Shown: piece by piece, positions 24,785 to 32,016 of the stretch
Layout of the letters: the number at the start of each line of letters is the position of its first letter
Position numbering within the stretch: position 1 is the stretch's first letter
Origin: Methylomicrobium lacus_A
GTDB taxonomy: Bacteria; Pseudomonadota; Gammaproteobacteria; Methylococcales; Methylomonadaceae
Direction of reading: 5' to 3'
Length of the DNA stretch: 64,000 nt
Assembly: GCF_041897535.1 (NCBI RefSeq)
Contig: NZ_CP169217.1
Coordinates: 186,001 to 250,000 of the forward strand
Made by a program: the position numbers and the translations under genes
The notes under the pieces: generated by a model
What the model saw: the letters and a program-made list of their open reading frames with translations, nothing else
Database searches by the model: none
Told to the model about the DNA's origin: nothing

Positions 24785-24936
24785 ATCCAGGCCGGATTGC
24801 TGGCGCTGATCCACCCAACGGTCCTGCAGAAGTACATTTTTAATGTGCCGCTTCCAGCCAACCCCCAAAAACCGAGGACAGCTGAGGACAGCTATGGCAT
24901 ACCGAAATTTCTCTGCCCATCTTACAAGTTATTTCT
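24785..24936 (+). repeat. Duplicated leader plus truncated gene start, copy 1
   Basis: A partial double-hairpin repeat (ggattgctggcgctgatccacccaacggtcctgca) is followed by ccccaaaaaccgaggacagc. Then ATG 24894 opens MAYRNFSAHLTSYF and stops. The same arrangement lies at 29043-29203, where the ATG opens a full lipoprotein gene (MAYRNFTAHLVCL). The 10-mer gaggacagct is doubled in tandem in this copy only. Confidence 0.8.
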
Positions 24937-24950
24937 AAATAACGATTCGA

Positions 24951-24981
24951 TTGACACATAGGCCATGCAGAGGCATAAAAT
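24951..24981 (+). promoter_or_regulatory. Putative sigma-70 promoter for the amine oxidase gene
   Basis: TTGACA at 24951-24956 and TAAAAT at 24976-24981 with a 19-bp spacer (longer than ideal), 35 bp before the ATG at 25016. The gene also has a strong GGGGAAAGGT ribosome site. Confidence 0.5.
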
Positions 24982-25015
24982 AATGCTCCATTTTCAACTC
25001 GCCTAGGGGAAAGGT

Positions 25016-26725
25016 ATGTGGGCCGATAAGAAGTGTAGAGGTATTGCGTTAATTGCAGGGTTAATGATCTCGGGAATGCTTCATGCAAAAGCGCAGCAGG
25101 AACTTGAATGCGACGTCGCCATCGTCGGCGGCGGTCCTTCCGGCGTATATTCGCTATACAGGCTTGCACCTGTGTTGCACGACCGAGTGTGTTTATTCGA
25201 AGCCAACGATTATTTCGGGGGGCGCGTCAAAGACGTCGAGGCGCCCAACGGCAAAGGCGTTTTCGGAGTCGGTGCGTTACGGGTACAGGAAACGCAAAAT
25301 TTATTATTCAATTTAGCAAAAGAATTGGGTTTCGATTTGACGCAGCAAACCGGCAATTATAAAGTGCCGTACGGGTCGCAACGGGTCTTTGCCAAAGGGC
25401 ATGTCACCGGTGACGTCAATAGCTTTTTACAGGATCCCAAGTTGTATCAAGCGCCTGTGCCGAACGCCGAATTTCCGGACCCGGCTTCCGGCTATGTCGA
25501 TGGTCAGTATCCCGACAGCTCCACCGCATGGAATTGCGACGGCGATGCCAATTATAACGGCTGTTACAACGACGCCTATTATCACGCATTGCTCAATCCG
25601 AAATACACGCCCGCTCCCAAGCAGTACCGCAACAACACGTTATGGTTGAAGGACGTATTAACGCCTGAAGGTTTTCAATTTTTGACCGACGGTTTCCGTT
25701 TTCGGGGCGACTTTGAAAACAATATCGATGCGCTCAGCTATATTGGTTTTCTGACCGAGGATTGGGACGCTTGCTGCAATCCGACTTATCCGGAAGGCGG
25801 GATGTCCAGCTTTGTCAAAGGAATGATGAACAGCGCGGTTGCCAACGGCGCGAGGGCGTTCACTTCCGAACCGGTGCGTTCGATCGGTAAAGCAAAATCG
25901 CAATACAAATTGAAATCGGCCCATTATGCCGTGAGCGCGAACAGCGTGATCATTGCCGTGCCGGCGGAACCTTTCAAAAAAGTCGGCGGCAGCATTGCCG
26001 CGCGCATCAAAGCGCAACCGGAGTTTAAAGCGATCAAGGGCATTCGGGTCATTTCCGTCGACAACTGGTGGAAAAATGCCTGGTGGGACGGCACGCAGGC
26101 CGAAGGCGGCGGTACGCTCGACCGGGCCTGGGCGACGAAGGATGGCGTAGCAGGAGAGCTATTGTGTTTCAACGCGATGGAGTTCGGTCATACCCCTTAT
26201 CATAAAAACCAAATGGTCACGCGTTCGGTTTATAACGACGATAAGGCGTGCGTCGAGTTTTGGGCAAGGTTGTACAAGAAAAAAGGTCTTGCGGGCATCA
26301 ACGAAGAAATCATACGCGAATATAAAATCGTATTTCCCGAAGTCGCTGCGCAGTTGTCGGTCGATCAAATCCAGCAAACCGCTTATCAAGACTGGCCCGC
26401 TGCCTGGTATTGGTTGAAAGGCCCGACGACAATAACCAATGCGAGAGTCGCCGTTTGGGCCGTAGAGCCGCTGTCCGGTGAAAAAGTATCGCTGATCGGC
26501 GAGTCTTACAACCCGAACCGGTCGGGCTGGGTCGATGGCGCGTTGAAGTCTGCGATTAATTCGTTGAACTATAACTATTCCAACGCGCCTCAGCATAACG
26601 CGCGCATCACTGCTTATTTGCAGGCACCTCTGAATTGTTCGTCGGTAGACTTGGTTAACGGCTCGCTGGCTTATATTCCGTTCAACCAGGACGGCAATTT
26701 CAACGCCAACTGCCCGTTGCAATGA
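25016..26725 (+). CDS. Secreted FAD-dependent amine oxidase-like oxidoreductase
   Basis: 569 residues. Signal peptide 1-26 (IALIAGLMISGMLHAKA). The FAD Rossmann loop is GGGPSG at 38-43 (CDVAIVGGGPSGVYSLYRL), followed by the acidic ribose-binding residue and GG-R motif (LFEANDYFGGRVKDV), as in flavin monoamine oxidases. The middle part is cysteine-rich (WNCDGDANYNGCYN, DACCNPTYP). The C-terminal FAD contact is near LIGESYNPNRSGWVDGALKSA, where MAO-type enzymes have GxxxxxxGWxxGA. The substrate is unknown; an extracytoplasmic amine or amino-acid oxidase is the closest fit. It is followed by a 19-bp-stem hairpin. Confidence 0.82.
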   Translation: MWADKKCRGIALIAGLMISGMLHAKAQQELECDVAIVGGGPSGVYSLYRLAPVLHDRVCLFEANDYFGGRVKDVEAPNGKGVFGVGALRVQETQNLLFNLAKELGFDLTQQTGNYKVPYGSQRVFAKGHVTGDVNSFLQDPKLYQAPVPNAEFPDPASGYVDGQYPDSSTAWNCDGDANYNGCYNDAYYHALLNPKYTPAPKQYRNNTLWLKDVLTPEGFQFLTDGFRFRGDFENNIDALSYIGFLTEDWDACCNPTYPEGGMSSFVKGMMNSAVANGARAFTSEPVRSIGKAKSQYKLKSAHYAVSANSVIIAVPAEPFKKVGGSIAARIKAQPEFKAIKGIRVISVDNWWKNAWWDGTQAEGGGTLDRAWATKDGVAGELLCFNAMEFGHTPYHKNQMVTRSVYNDDKACVEFWARLYKKKGLAGINEEIIREYKIVFPEVAAQLSVDQIQQTAYQDWPAAWYWLKGPTTITNARVAVWAVEPLSGEKVSLIGESYNPNRSGWVDGALKSAINSLNYNYSNAPQHNARITAYLQAPLNCSSVDLVNGSLAYIPFNQDGNFNANCPLQ

Positions 26726-26780
26726 TCGCGTCGTGACAAGCAGGGTTTTTGCCGGGCACTTAAGAACAGGCGACATTTAA

Positions 26781-26824
26781 CCTTTGTTCGCCATTGCCGT
26801 AGCGGCGGCAATGGCGAACAAAGG
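26781..26824. terminator. Perfect 19-bp hairpin downstream of the amine oxidase gene
   Basis: CCTTTGTTCGCCATTGCCG (26781-26799) pairs with its exact complement at 26806-26824 over a six-base loop. There is no T-run on the plus strand after it. It lies 56 bp past the stop at 26725, so it is likely a transcript end, a 3' stabiliser or a palindromic repeat. Confidence 0.6.
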
Positions 26825-26913
26825 CGTGCCGTAAACTCAACTACGGTCAAGCCCGATTCGATAAACGTCCGCCATTCGACAGGGTTGGAAAACGGTTGTG
26901 CGGAGTTAGATAA

Positions 26914-27105
26914 CGCAAAACACAAAACGTCATCTTGGGCAGCGGCGCATCCGGTTTGGAGCTCGCGACCAAATTGGGCCGCAAACTCGGCAAACCGGGG
27001 CGTGCTGACGTCATGCTGCTCGATGCGACGTCGACGCATATATGGGAACCGTTGCTACACGAAGTGGCGGCCGGCACCTTGGACGAATCGGAACAGGTCG
27101 AATAG
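26914..27105 (+). pseudogene. ndh: N-terminal fragment of a type II NADH dehydrogenase (ndh)
   Basis: A 63-codon open stretch with no start codon (preceded in frame by TAA) reads NVILGSGASGLELATKLGRK, then LGKPGRADVMLLDATSTHIWEPLLHEVAAGTLDESEQVE and stops at TAG 27103. This is the FAD-binding N-terminus of NDH-2 (GxGxxGLE, then W-x-PLLHEVA-x-GTL). The remaining roughly 370 residues of the family are missing; a double-hairpin repeat lies about 60 bp further on. Confidence 0.85.
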
Positions 27106-27167
27106 CGCGCGCAAGGCTGCCTCAACCATTTCCGTTTTAGGCTTGGCAAAATGGAATGTTAAGAGCT

Positions 27168-27260
27168 GTAGGGCGGATTCGCCGAAGGCAAGCCGCCATA
27201 TCGAAGCCTGTCTCCGTTCCCGGCGGGTTGCTGGCACGAATCGGCCCTGCAGACCTAGTC
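27168..27260. repeat. GGCGGATT double-hairpin repeat
   Basis: gggcggattcgccgaaggca, agccgccatatcgaagcctg, ttcccggcgggttgctggca, cgaatcggccc: full block order with a few substitutions. It ends one base before the stop of the DUF421 gene. Confidence 0.82.
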
Positions 27261-27261
27261 T

Positions 27262-27756
27262 TTAAGTTCTTCCTGACTTGGCAACAATACTTATTTTCCC
27301 GTCACCTTCCAAGTAGCACTCCTTTACCTCTGTAATTTCTTCGATTCCTTGCTCTCTTAATTGGCTCATGAGCTCTTCTTTCGTTATCATTTCCTTCTGC
27401 AAGTTTCGCCGCATTAACACACCATTCTCTATCAATAAAAGTGGCTTCGGTCTGACTAATCCTTGAAACGCAGGGAATTTATACGCCAACCAATCCAGGG
27501 CATAGTTCCAGAAAAAAATTGTTCCGACAAGTACTATTCCTTCCGTGATCGACTCATATTTACTGCCCAAAGCATTTTGGGCAGCATCTGCTATCAGCAC
27601 CACCACAAGCAGATCTGCTATTCCGATAGAACCTGTATCACGGCGAAGAAGACGCAAAAAGAAAAATAACACGAGATAGATGATCGTACCTCTTATCACT
27701 ATCTCTATCAGACTTAAAGTTGGACTGAAGATTGAAGTCCAATCTATTTCATGCAT
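27262..27756 (-). CDS. DUF421 (YetF/YdfR-like) membrane protein
   Basis: 164 residues, AGGAG seven bases before ATG 27756. Helices lie at about 20-40 (EIVIRGTIIYLVLFFFLRLL), 47-62 (GIADLLVVVLIADAAQ) and 70-92 (ITEGIVLVGTIFFWNYALDWLAY). A cytosolic DUF421 domain follows (KPLLLIENGVLMRRNLQKEMITKEELMSQLREQGIEEITEVKECYLEGDGKISIVAK), with the N-Q-like and RxxG patterns of the family. The function is unsettled; Bacillus homologues affect membrane stress. Confidence 0.88.
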   Translation of the reverse strand: MHEIDWTSIFSPTLSLIEIVIRGTIIYLVLFFFLRLLRRDTGSIGIADLLVVVLIADAAQNALGSKYESITEGIVLVGTIFFWNYALDWLAYKFPAFQGLVRPKPLLLIENGVLMRRNLQKEMITKEELMSQLREQGIEEITEVKECYLEGDGKISIVAKSGRT

Positions 27757-27845
27757 ATTTATATCTCCTGATTTGGTCTTCTGATGCCTAACATCGAGCT
27801 AACGGGACGAAGCAAGCAAATACATGGCAAAAAAATACCAGGACG

Positions 27846-27931
27846 TGGACGGATTCGCCGAAGGCAATCCGCCATTCCGAAGCATGAGTCCGTTTCCGGC
27901 GGAATGCCGGCGCGAATCCTCCTACGGTCCT
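27846..27931. repeat. GGCGGATT double-hairpin repeat
   Basis: gtggacggattcgccgaagg, caatccgccattccgaagca, then tttccggcggaatgccggcg and cgaatcctcc. The left flank atggcaaaaaaataccagga matches the flanks of the copies at 22580 and 23429, so the repeat unit extends about 20 bp leftward. Confidence 0.8.
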
Positions 27932-28102
27932 ATAGCTGTGGTTGCAACAAATATTATGCCATACCTTCAATACCGCGATGCTGATCGCTTGACAGCGGTT
28001 CACCCGAGAGGCATCATCGCCCCTGAAACGGTCAGTTATGCCCATTGTATTTCCTATCCTTAATGTCTGCTGCGGTTATTGGAAAATACCCGGCGCTGAT
28101 CG

Positions 28103-28966
28103 ATGGCTCATTTCATGGCCGGTCAACCGGAAGGCTTCATCATCATGCAGAAAATCGCTGTCCCCTCCCTTAATCCGCGCCGTTATGCCGAAACCTTCGC
28201 GGTGTTCGTGGAACACTCGCTGGAGTATCCGCAGATGCTCGACGAACTGGTTCGGGTGACCCAGTTCCTGCGCGACGGTTTCCGCCTGCTCGACATCGGG
28301 GCCGGCACGGGTCTTTTAATTCGCAGTTGGTCGGAGCGCGCCGGAAGCATACGACCTGGGCGCTACGTCGCATTCGAGCCCAATCCTCGGCATGTCGAAT
28401 GCCTTTTGGCGACGGTCGCCGAATTGGAAATTGATCATGACATCCAAGCCCGACCGTTCACCCTGGATACGCCGCTGTCGAAGGAGTTCGACCTGGCACT
28501 GTTCTCCCACAGCCTCTATTGGATGCCCGACCCGGCCTTGCACATGTTGCATGCTGTCTCGGCGTTGGTGAGCGGCGGGGCGGCCCTGGCGTTTCTCGGC
28601 GGGCCCTACGGTGTTCACGCCATGTTCCCGTTGTTCGAGCCCTTCATCGAACGCACCACGCCGATGCTCCAGAATAACGCCATCAGCAGTCACGAATTGG
28701 TGCAGGGGCTGCGGTCGTACGGCGCCGAGCCCCAGGTACGCATCCTGCCGACGCCGATCGATCTCACCGGCCTGTTCGAGCCTTCCGCGGCGCCACAGTT
28801 GGCCGAATTCATTTCATTCTGCATGCAGCTCGAGTTCACTCAATTGCCCGCTTGGCTACAGGCGGACATGATCCAGTACGTGCAGGGCGGTTGCGTGCCC
28901 CAGAACGGCCGGCTTTATTGGTATCTGCCGACCGCCTCGGTGCTGCTTTCGCTTTCGAACGGATAA
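28103..28966 (+). CDS. Class I SAM-dependent methyltransferase
   Basis: 287 residues as given; ATG 28145 (MQKIAVPSLNPRRYAETF), with GGAAGG upstream, is an equally good start and would give 273. The SAM-binding motif I is LLDIGAGTGLL and the acidic motif II is AFEPNPRHVECL; a post-I region FDLALFSHSLYWMPDPALHMLHAV (motif IV/V) follows. The substrate is unknown. It is GC-rich compared with its surroundings, has no operon partners and is bordered by repeats on both sides, so recent acquisition is possible. Confidence 0.82.
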   Translation: MAHFMAGQPEGFIIMQKIAVPSLNPRRYAETFAVFVEHSLEYPQMLDELVRVTQFLRDGFRLLDIGAGTGLLIRSWSERAGSIRPGRYVAFEPNPRHVECLLATVAELEIDHDIQARPFTLDTPLSKEFDLALFSHSLYWMPDPALHMLHAVSALVSGGAALAFLGGPYGVHAMFPLFEPFIERTTPMLQNNAISSHELVQGLRSYGAEPQVRILPTPIDLTGLFEPSAAPQLAEFISFCMQLEFTQLPAWLQADMIQYVQGGCVPQNGRLYWYLPTASVLLSLSNG

Positions 28967-29042
28967 GGCCGGTCTTCGCTCAATAGTTAATTAGATCGAG
29001 CAATCCTCATTGAGGCCGAAGTCGATATAATCTCCGTTCCCG

Positions 29043-29203
29043 GCGGATTGCAGACCCACCCAACGGTCCTGCAAAAATACTTTTTAATTTGCCGCTGTCG
29101 GCTCGTGTGCAAAAATACGCGAAAAAGTCTTAAAGGCTTTTTTCAGCCTACCCCAAAAACCGAGGACAGCTATGGCATACCGAAATTTCACTGCCCATCT
29201 TGT
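29043..29203 (+). repeat. Duplicated leader plus gene start, copy 2 (parent copy)
   Basis: Begins with a partial double-hairpin repeat (ggcggattgcagacccaccc), continues as aacggtcctgcaaaaatact and ccccaaaaaccgaggacagc, and runs into the first ten codons of the lipoprotein gene at 29172. Compared with copy 1 at 24785-24936 it has about 45 bp extra and a single gaggacagct. Confidence 0.8.
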
Positions 29204-29918
29204 TTGTTTAATCATCTGCATAGCATGGATTACAGGCTGCCAAACCAAACGCGATTCGGTGCTCGGAGCAGTTGAAGTCATCGATGAGGAGATTAAAGGC
29301 CCATGGCCGGCTGGCGTGCCCAAAACCCTATATGTCAGCGACTTTGCCCTCGAAGCCGAGAAAGTCGAAGTCGATCAAGGCGTTCGCGGCATTTTACCCA
29401 AACGCCGCCAAAGTCCGATAGGGCAACGGCTGCCGCATCCCATGGCGCATGCAGACCCTGAAGAACAGGCTAAGAAGATCATCGATACGATGAGTCGAAG
29501 CCTGATCAAGCACCTCATCAATAAGGGGTTGGCGGCGCAGCGCCTATCCCCCCGACAATCGCTGCCGCGCGAGGGCTGGTTAATCCAAGGGGTATTCACC
29601 GAGGTGGGCCAAGGCAACCGCATCAAGCGCGCCACCATTGGTTTTGGTCGGGGCGCGACCAGTATGGAAGCCCAGGTGGCGGTCAGCAATCTGGCCAGAG
29701 CCAACCCCAAGTCGCCTTTTCTCGTATTCGGCACCATGAAGTCTGCTAAAAAAATGCCTGGCGCCGTGGTGACCATGAACCCCTATGTGGCTGCGGCCAA
29801 ATTTGTGTTGGAAAAAAATGCCTCGGAGAAGGATATCGACAAAACCGCCGAGCAAATTGTCGCCGAGATCCTGAAACACACCCAAAAATTCAAGGAGCAG
29901 GCTGAAAGCGGCAAGTGA
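29172..29918 (+). CDS. DUF4410-like lipoprotein
   Basis: 248 residues. Signal MAYRNFTAHLVCLIICIAWITGC with the lipobox cysteine at 23. The mature part has a DUF4410-like layout: KTLYVSDFALEAEKVEVDQ, a helix ADPEEQAKKIIDTMSRSLIKHLINKGLAAQRL, LIQGVFTEVGQGNRIKRATIGFGRGATSMEAQVAV, then ASEKDIDKTAEQIVAEILKH. Such proteins are envelope lipoproteins of unknown role. Its promoter region and first ten codons were copied to 24785. Confidence 0.8.
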   Translation: MAYRNFTAHLVCLIICIAWITGCQTKRDSVLGAVEVIDEEIKGPWPAGVPKTLYVSDFALEAEKVEVDQGVRGILPKRRQSPIGQRLPHPMAHADPEEQAKKIIDTMSRSLIKHLINKGLAAQRLSPRQSLPREGWLIQGVFTEVGQGNRIKRATIGFGRGATSMEAQVAVSNLARANPKSPFLVFGTMKSAKKMPGAVVTMNPYVAAAKFVLEKNASEKDIDKTAEQIVAEILKHTQKFKEQAESGK

Positions 29919-29956
29919 AATAAGGAAAGAAAATCAGTTGCAGCAGGAAGTTTTCA

Positions 29957-30487
29957 ATGACCCAATATCGTCGAGTTTACGCGCCAGGCGCCACATGGTT
30001 TTTTACGGTCAATCTCGCAGAGCGGAAACGCAATACTTTGTTAGTCGACAAAATAGACCCGCTGCGACAGGCATTTCGTAAGGTCAAACAAAGGCATCCG
30101 TTTGATATCAATGCGATTGTGGTTATGCCGGATCATTTACATTGCATATGGACGTTACCCGAGGTTGACACGGATTATTCCATTCGTTGGAACTTGCTTA
30201 AGGGGCAGTTTTCCCGTTCCCTTGAAAAGGGCGAGCGCATTTCGGCGAGTCGCATGAGCAAAAGAGAGCGGGGAATATGGCAGCGCCGATTCTGGACTCA
30301 TCTGATCACGGATCAGGAAGATTTCAACCGGCATGTCGATTATATCCATTGGAATCCGGTAAAACATGGCATTGTAAAGCAGGTGGCGGATTGGCCTTAT
30401 TCAAGTTTTCATCATTATGTAAGGCTTGGCGTTTACCCAGAGACATGGGGTCACAACGGCAAGTTTGATTTTGAGGCAGGAGAATAG
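29957..30487 (+). CDS. REP-associated tyrosine transposase (RAYT, Y1_Tnp)
   Basis: 176 residues with AGGAAG before the ATG. This IS200-like single-strand transposase relative has the metal-binding His pair H60/H62 (VVMPDHLHCIW) and the catalytic tyrosine region VDYIHWNPVKHG, followed by WPYSSFHHYVRLG. RAYTs are single-copy domesticated transposases thought to spread REP hairpins. A 68-bp perfect-armed palindrome lies six bases past its stop, the expected layout for a RAYT and its cognate REP. Confidence 0.94.
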   Translation: MTQYRRVYAPGATWFFTVNLAERKRNTLLVDKIDPLRQAFRKVKQRHPFDINAIVVMPDHLHCIWTLPEVDTDYSIRWNLLKGQFSRSLEKGERISASRMSKRERGIWQRRFWTHLITDQEDFNRHVDYIHWNPVKHGIVKQVADWPYSSFHHYVRLGVYPETWGHNGKFDFEAGE

Positions 30488-30493
30488 AGATTG

Positions 30494-30561
30494 ATAGGAT
30501 GGGCTGACGAAGGAAGCCCATCGTTCGCGATTGATGGGCTTCGTGCCTCAGCCCATCCTAT
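30494..30561. repeat. RAYT-linked palindrome
   Basis: Outer arms ATAGGATGGGCTGA (30494-30507) and TCAGCCCATCCTAT (30548-30561) are exact complements. Inside are GAAGCCCATC and GATGGGCTTC. This is a nested double palindrome directly behind the RAYT gene. Its sequence is unlike the GGCGGATT repeats. Confidence 0.9.
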
Positions 30562-30565
30562 AGCT

Positions 30566-30640
30566 CTGCGTACCAGTTTCAAAGCGTTCCGGTGAATCAA
30601 GCCCCAAAAAGGTACGCGGTGCGTACCTTACATGGCTGGT
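30566..30640. repeat. Second repeat type, copy 2
   Basis: tttcaaagcgttccggtgaa, tcaagccccaaaaagg, then the perfect hairpin GGTACGC-ggt-GCGTACC and ttacatggc. It is homologous to 23351-23415 and adjoins the RAYT palindrome. Confidence 0.6.
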
Positions 30641-30645
30641 TATAT

Positions 30646-31218
30646 TTACGTATACTTTGCCACGAGCTTTGCATGACCGCCTGGAATTGTAACGCTGACA
30701 TTTTCTGGGAATTTCCACAACATTCGAAACTCTTCTTGCCAAGCGTCTTCAACGGATTTTAAAAAATGGTTTCGTTGATGATCGGTTGTATATTGGCAGG
30801 GACCCATTGTGCCTTTCACACCCAGCTGAGAGTCAATTGCTTTTTTGAGCTCCTTAAGCTTTGATACCCTAACGCAACATTTTTTTCCGAGTCTCTCTGC
30901 TATGGCGGCGTTTTCACTGTCGCAGAACGATAAAATCAGGCCGTCTTCTTTGTAGTAAGAGGCATTTTGGATGTCCGGGACACGCCTACCGTTAATTACA
31001 ACATTAGACATATTGAGGTTCTTGATATTATCTAAGTGAATTCCGGGCGATAGACTTCGAATATCAACGTTGGATTTGTGAATTAGATTTTCATCTGGAG
31101 TAAGAACGCCATTCCTCTCTGGATGCAAGTAGGTGCTTGCCAGCTTGATGGGAATTAATCCTCCTCCGATCCAGGTGTCAGCCCATTCGATTTCTGTCAG
31201 GTAGAGATACTTGAACAT
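30646..31218 (-). CDS. Hypothetical protein of unknown family
   Basis: 190 residues, no signal peptide, lower GC than its neighbours. It begins MFKYLYLTEIEWADTWIGGGLIPIKLASTYLHPERNGVLTPDENLIHKS and continues with DGLILSFCDSENAAIAERLGKKCCVRVSKLKELKKAIDSQLG and DHQRNHFLKSVEDAWQEEFRMLWKFPENVSVTIPGG. The segment order (substrate-pocket-like PIKLASTY, then a two-cysteine strand, then W-Q-E-E-F-R-M-LW) loosely recalls ADP-ribosyltransferase-like orphan proteins, but no motif is decisive. The start lacks a good ribosome site. It is a single gene between the RAYT repeats and nrdJ, of accessory type. Confidence 0.65.
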   Translation of the reverse strand: MFKYLYLTEIEWADTWIGGGLIPIKLASTYLHPERNGVLTPDENLIHKSNVDIRSLSPGIHLDNIKNLNMSNVVINGRRVPDIQNASYYKEDGLILSFCDSENAAIAERLGKKCCVRVSKLKELKKAIDSQLGVKGTMGPCQYTTDHQRNHFLKSVEDAWQEEFRMLWKFPENVSVTIPGGHAKLVAKYT

Positions 31219-31315
31219 TGCTTAAGTAAATATAACAAGATATTAAACAGATCGGTATATCACTCATTTTTTCATGATAAACGGACAAACTTATCGATAA
31301 GTCTGTGCTGTCCTC

Positions 31316-32002
31316 TCACCCGCACTTACTCTCCCCACAATTCAAACAAGTCATACACCCATCCATCATCACCATCGCCTTGGTGCTGCATTTATTGCAG
31401 AGCACAGCCTTTTCGGGAAACGCCTGGCCTTCGGACGTTCCGTGCAGCGCTTCGAACTCGCGGCGTTTCTCGTCGAGCAGCTTTTTCTGATGGTCGGTCA
31501 TCGCTTCCGGCTTGATCATGCCGATGTGCTTCAAGTGCGCTTCGATCGCATGGCCGATTTCGGCGACCAGCGACGGCATGAACACGCCGCCTTTCTTGAA
31601 ATAGCCGCCGCGCGGATCGAACACCGCTTTCAATTCCTCGACCAGGAAGATGGCGTCGCCGCCTTTCCGGAACACCGCTGAGATAACCCGCGTCAGCGCC
31701 AGTACCCACTGGAAATGCTCCATGTTCTTCGAGTTGATGAAGATTTCGTAGGGGCGGCGCTCTTCGTGTTCGGTGCCCTGGTTCAGGATGATGTCGTTGA
31801 TCGTGATGTACAGCGCATGCTCCGACTGCGGGGTCTTGATCTTGTAGGTCGAGCCGACCAGCACTTCCGGACGCTCGACGTTTTCGTGCATGCGTTCGAG
31901 GGCTTGCTGCTTGGTTTCGACCGCGATCTGTTCGGCGGCGGCTTTGTCTTCCTGGGTCAGCACTTTGTAGCCGACGATTTTTTTGCTGATTTTATGTGTC
32001 AT
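31316..32002 (-). CDS. nrdJb: Ribonucleotide reductase class II, C-terminal subunit part (TSCPD/NrdJb)
   Basis: 228 residues from ATG 32002, with GAGGA seven bases upstream; an in-frame start six codons earlier overlaps nrdJa. It contains the TSCPD-like region (VLVGSTYKIKTPQSEHALYITINDI, RPYEIFINSKNMEHFQWVLALTRVISAVFRKGGDAIFLVEEL) and ends in a zinc ribbon with two CxxC pairs (LCNKCSTKAMVMMDGCMTCLNCGESKCG). In many bacteria this is the C-terminal end of a single NrdJ chain. Here it is a separate gene beginning 15 bases past the nrdJa stop. Confidence 0.9.
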   Translation of the reverse strand: MTHKISKKIVGYKVLTQEDKAAAEQIAVETKQQALERMHENVERPEVLVGSTYKIKTPQSEHALYITINDIILNQGTEHEERRPYEIFINSKNMEHFQWVLALTRVISAVFRKGGDAIFLVEELKAVFDPRGGYFKKGGVFMPSLVAEIGHAIEAHLKHIGMIKPEAMTDHQKKLLDEKRREFEALHGTSEGQAFPEKAVLCNKCSTKAMVMMDGCMTCLNCGESKCG

Positions 32003-32016
32003 GTCGGGTTCCTCAA

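Noticed and set aside
26671..27039. Minus-strand frame across the 19-bp hairpin and the ndh fragment
   Set aside because: Part of it reads plausibly, but it spans the hairpin, overlaps the amine oxidase 3' end and is antisense to the recognisable ndh remnant.
17396..31300. CRISPR array
   Set aside because: The repeats here are irregularly spaced by hundreds to thousands of bases, are hairpin pairs and often abut stop codons; there is no regular repeat-spacer pattern and no cas gene.
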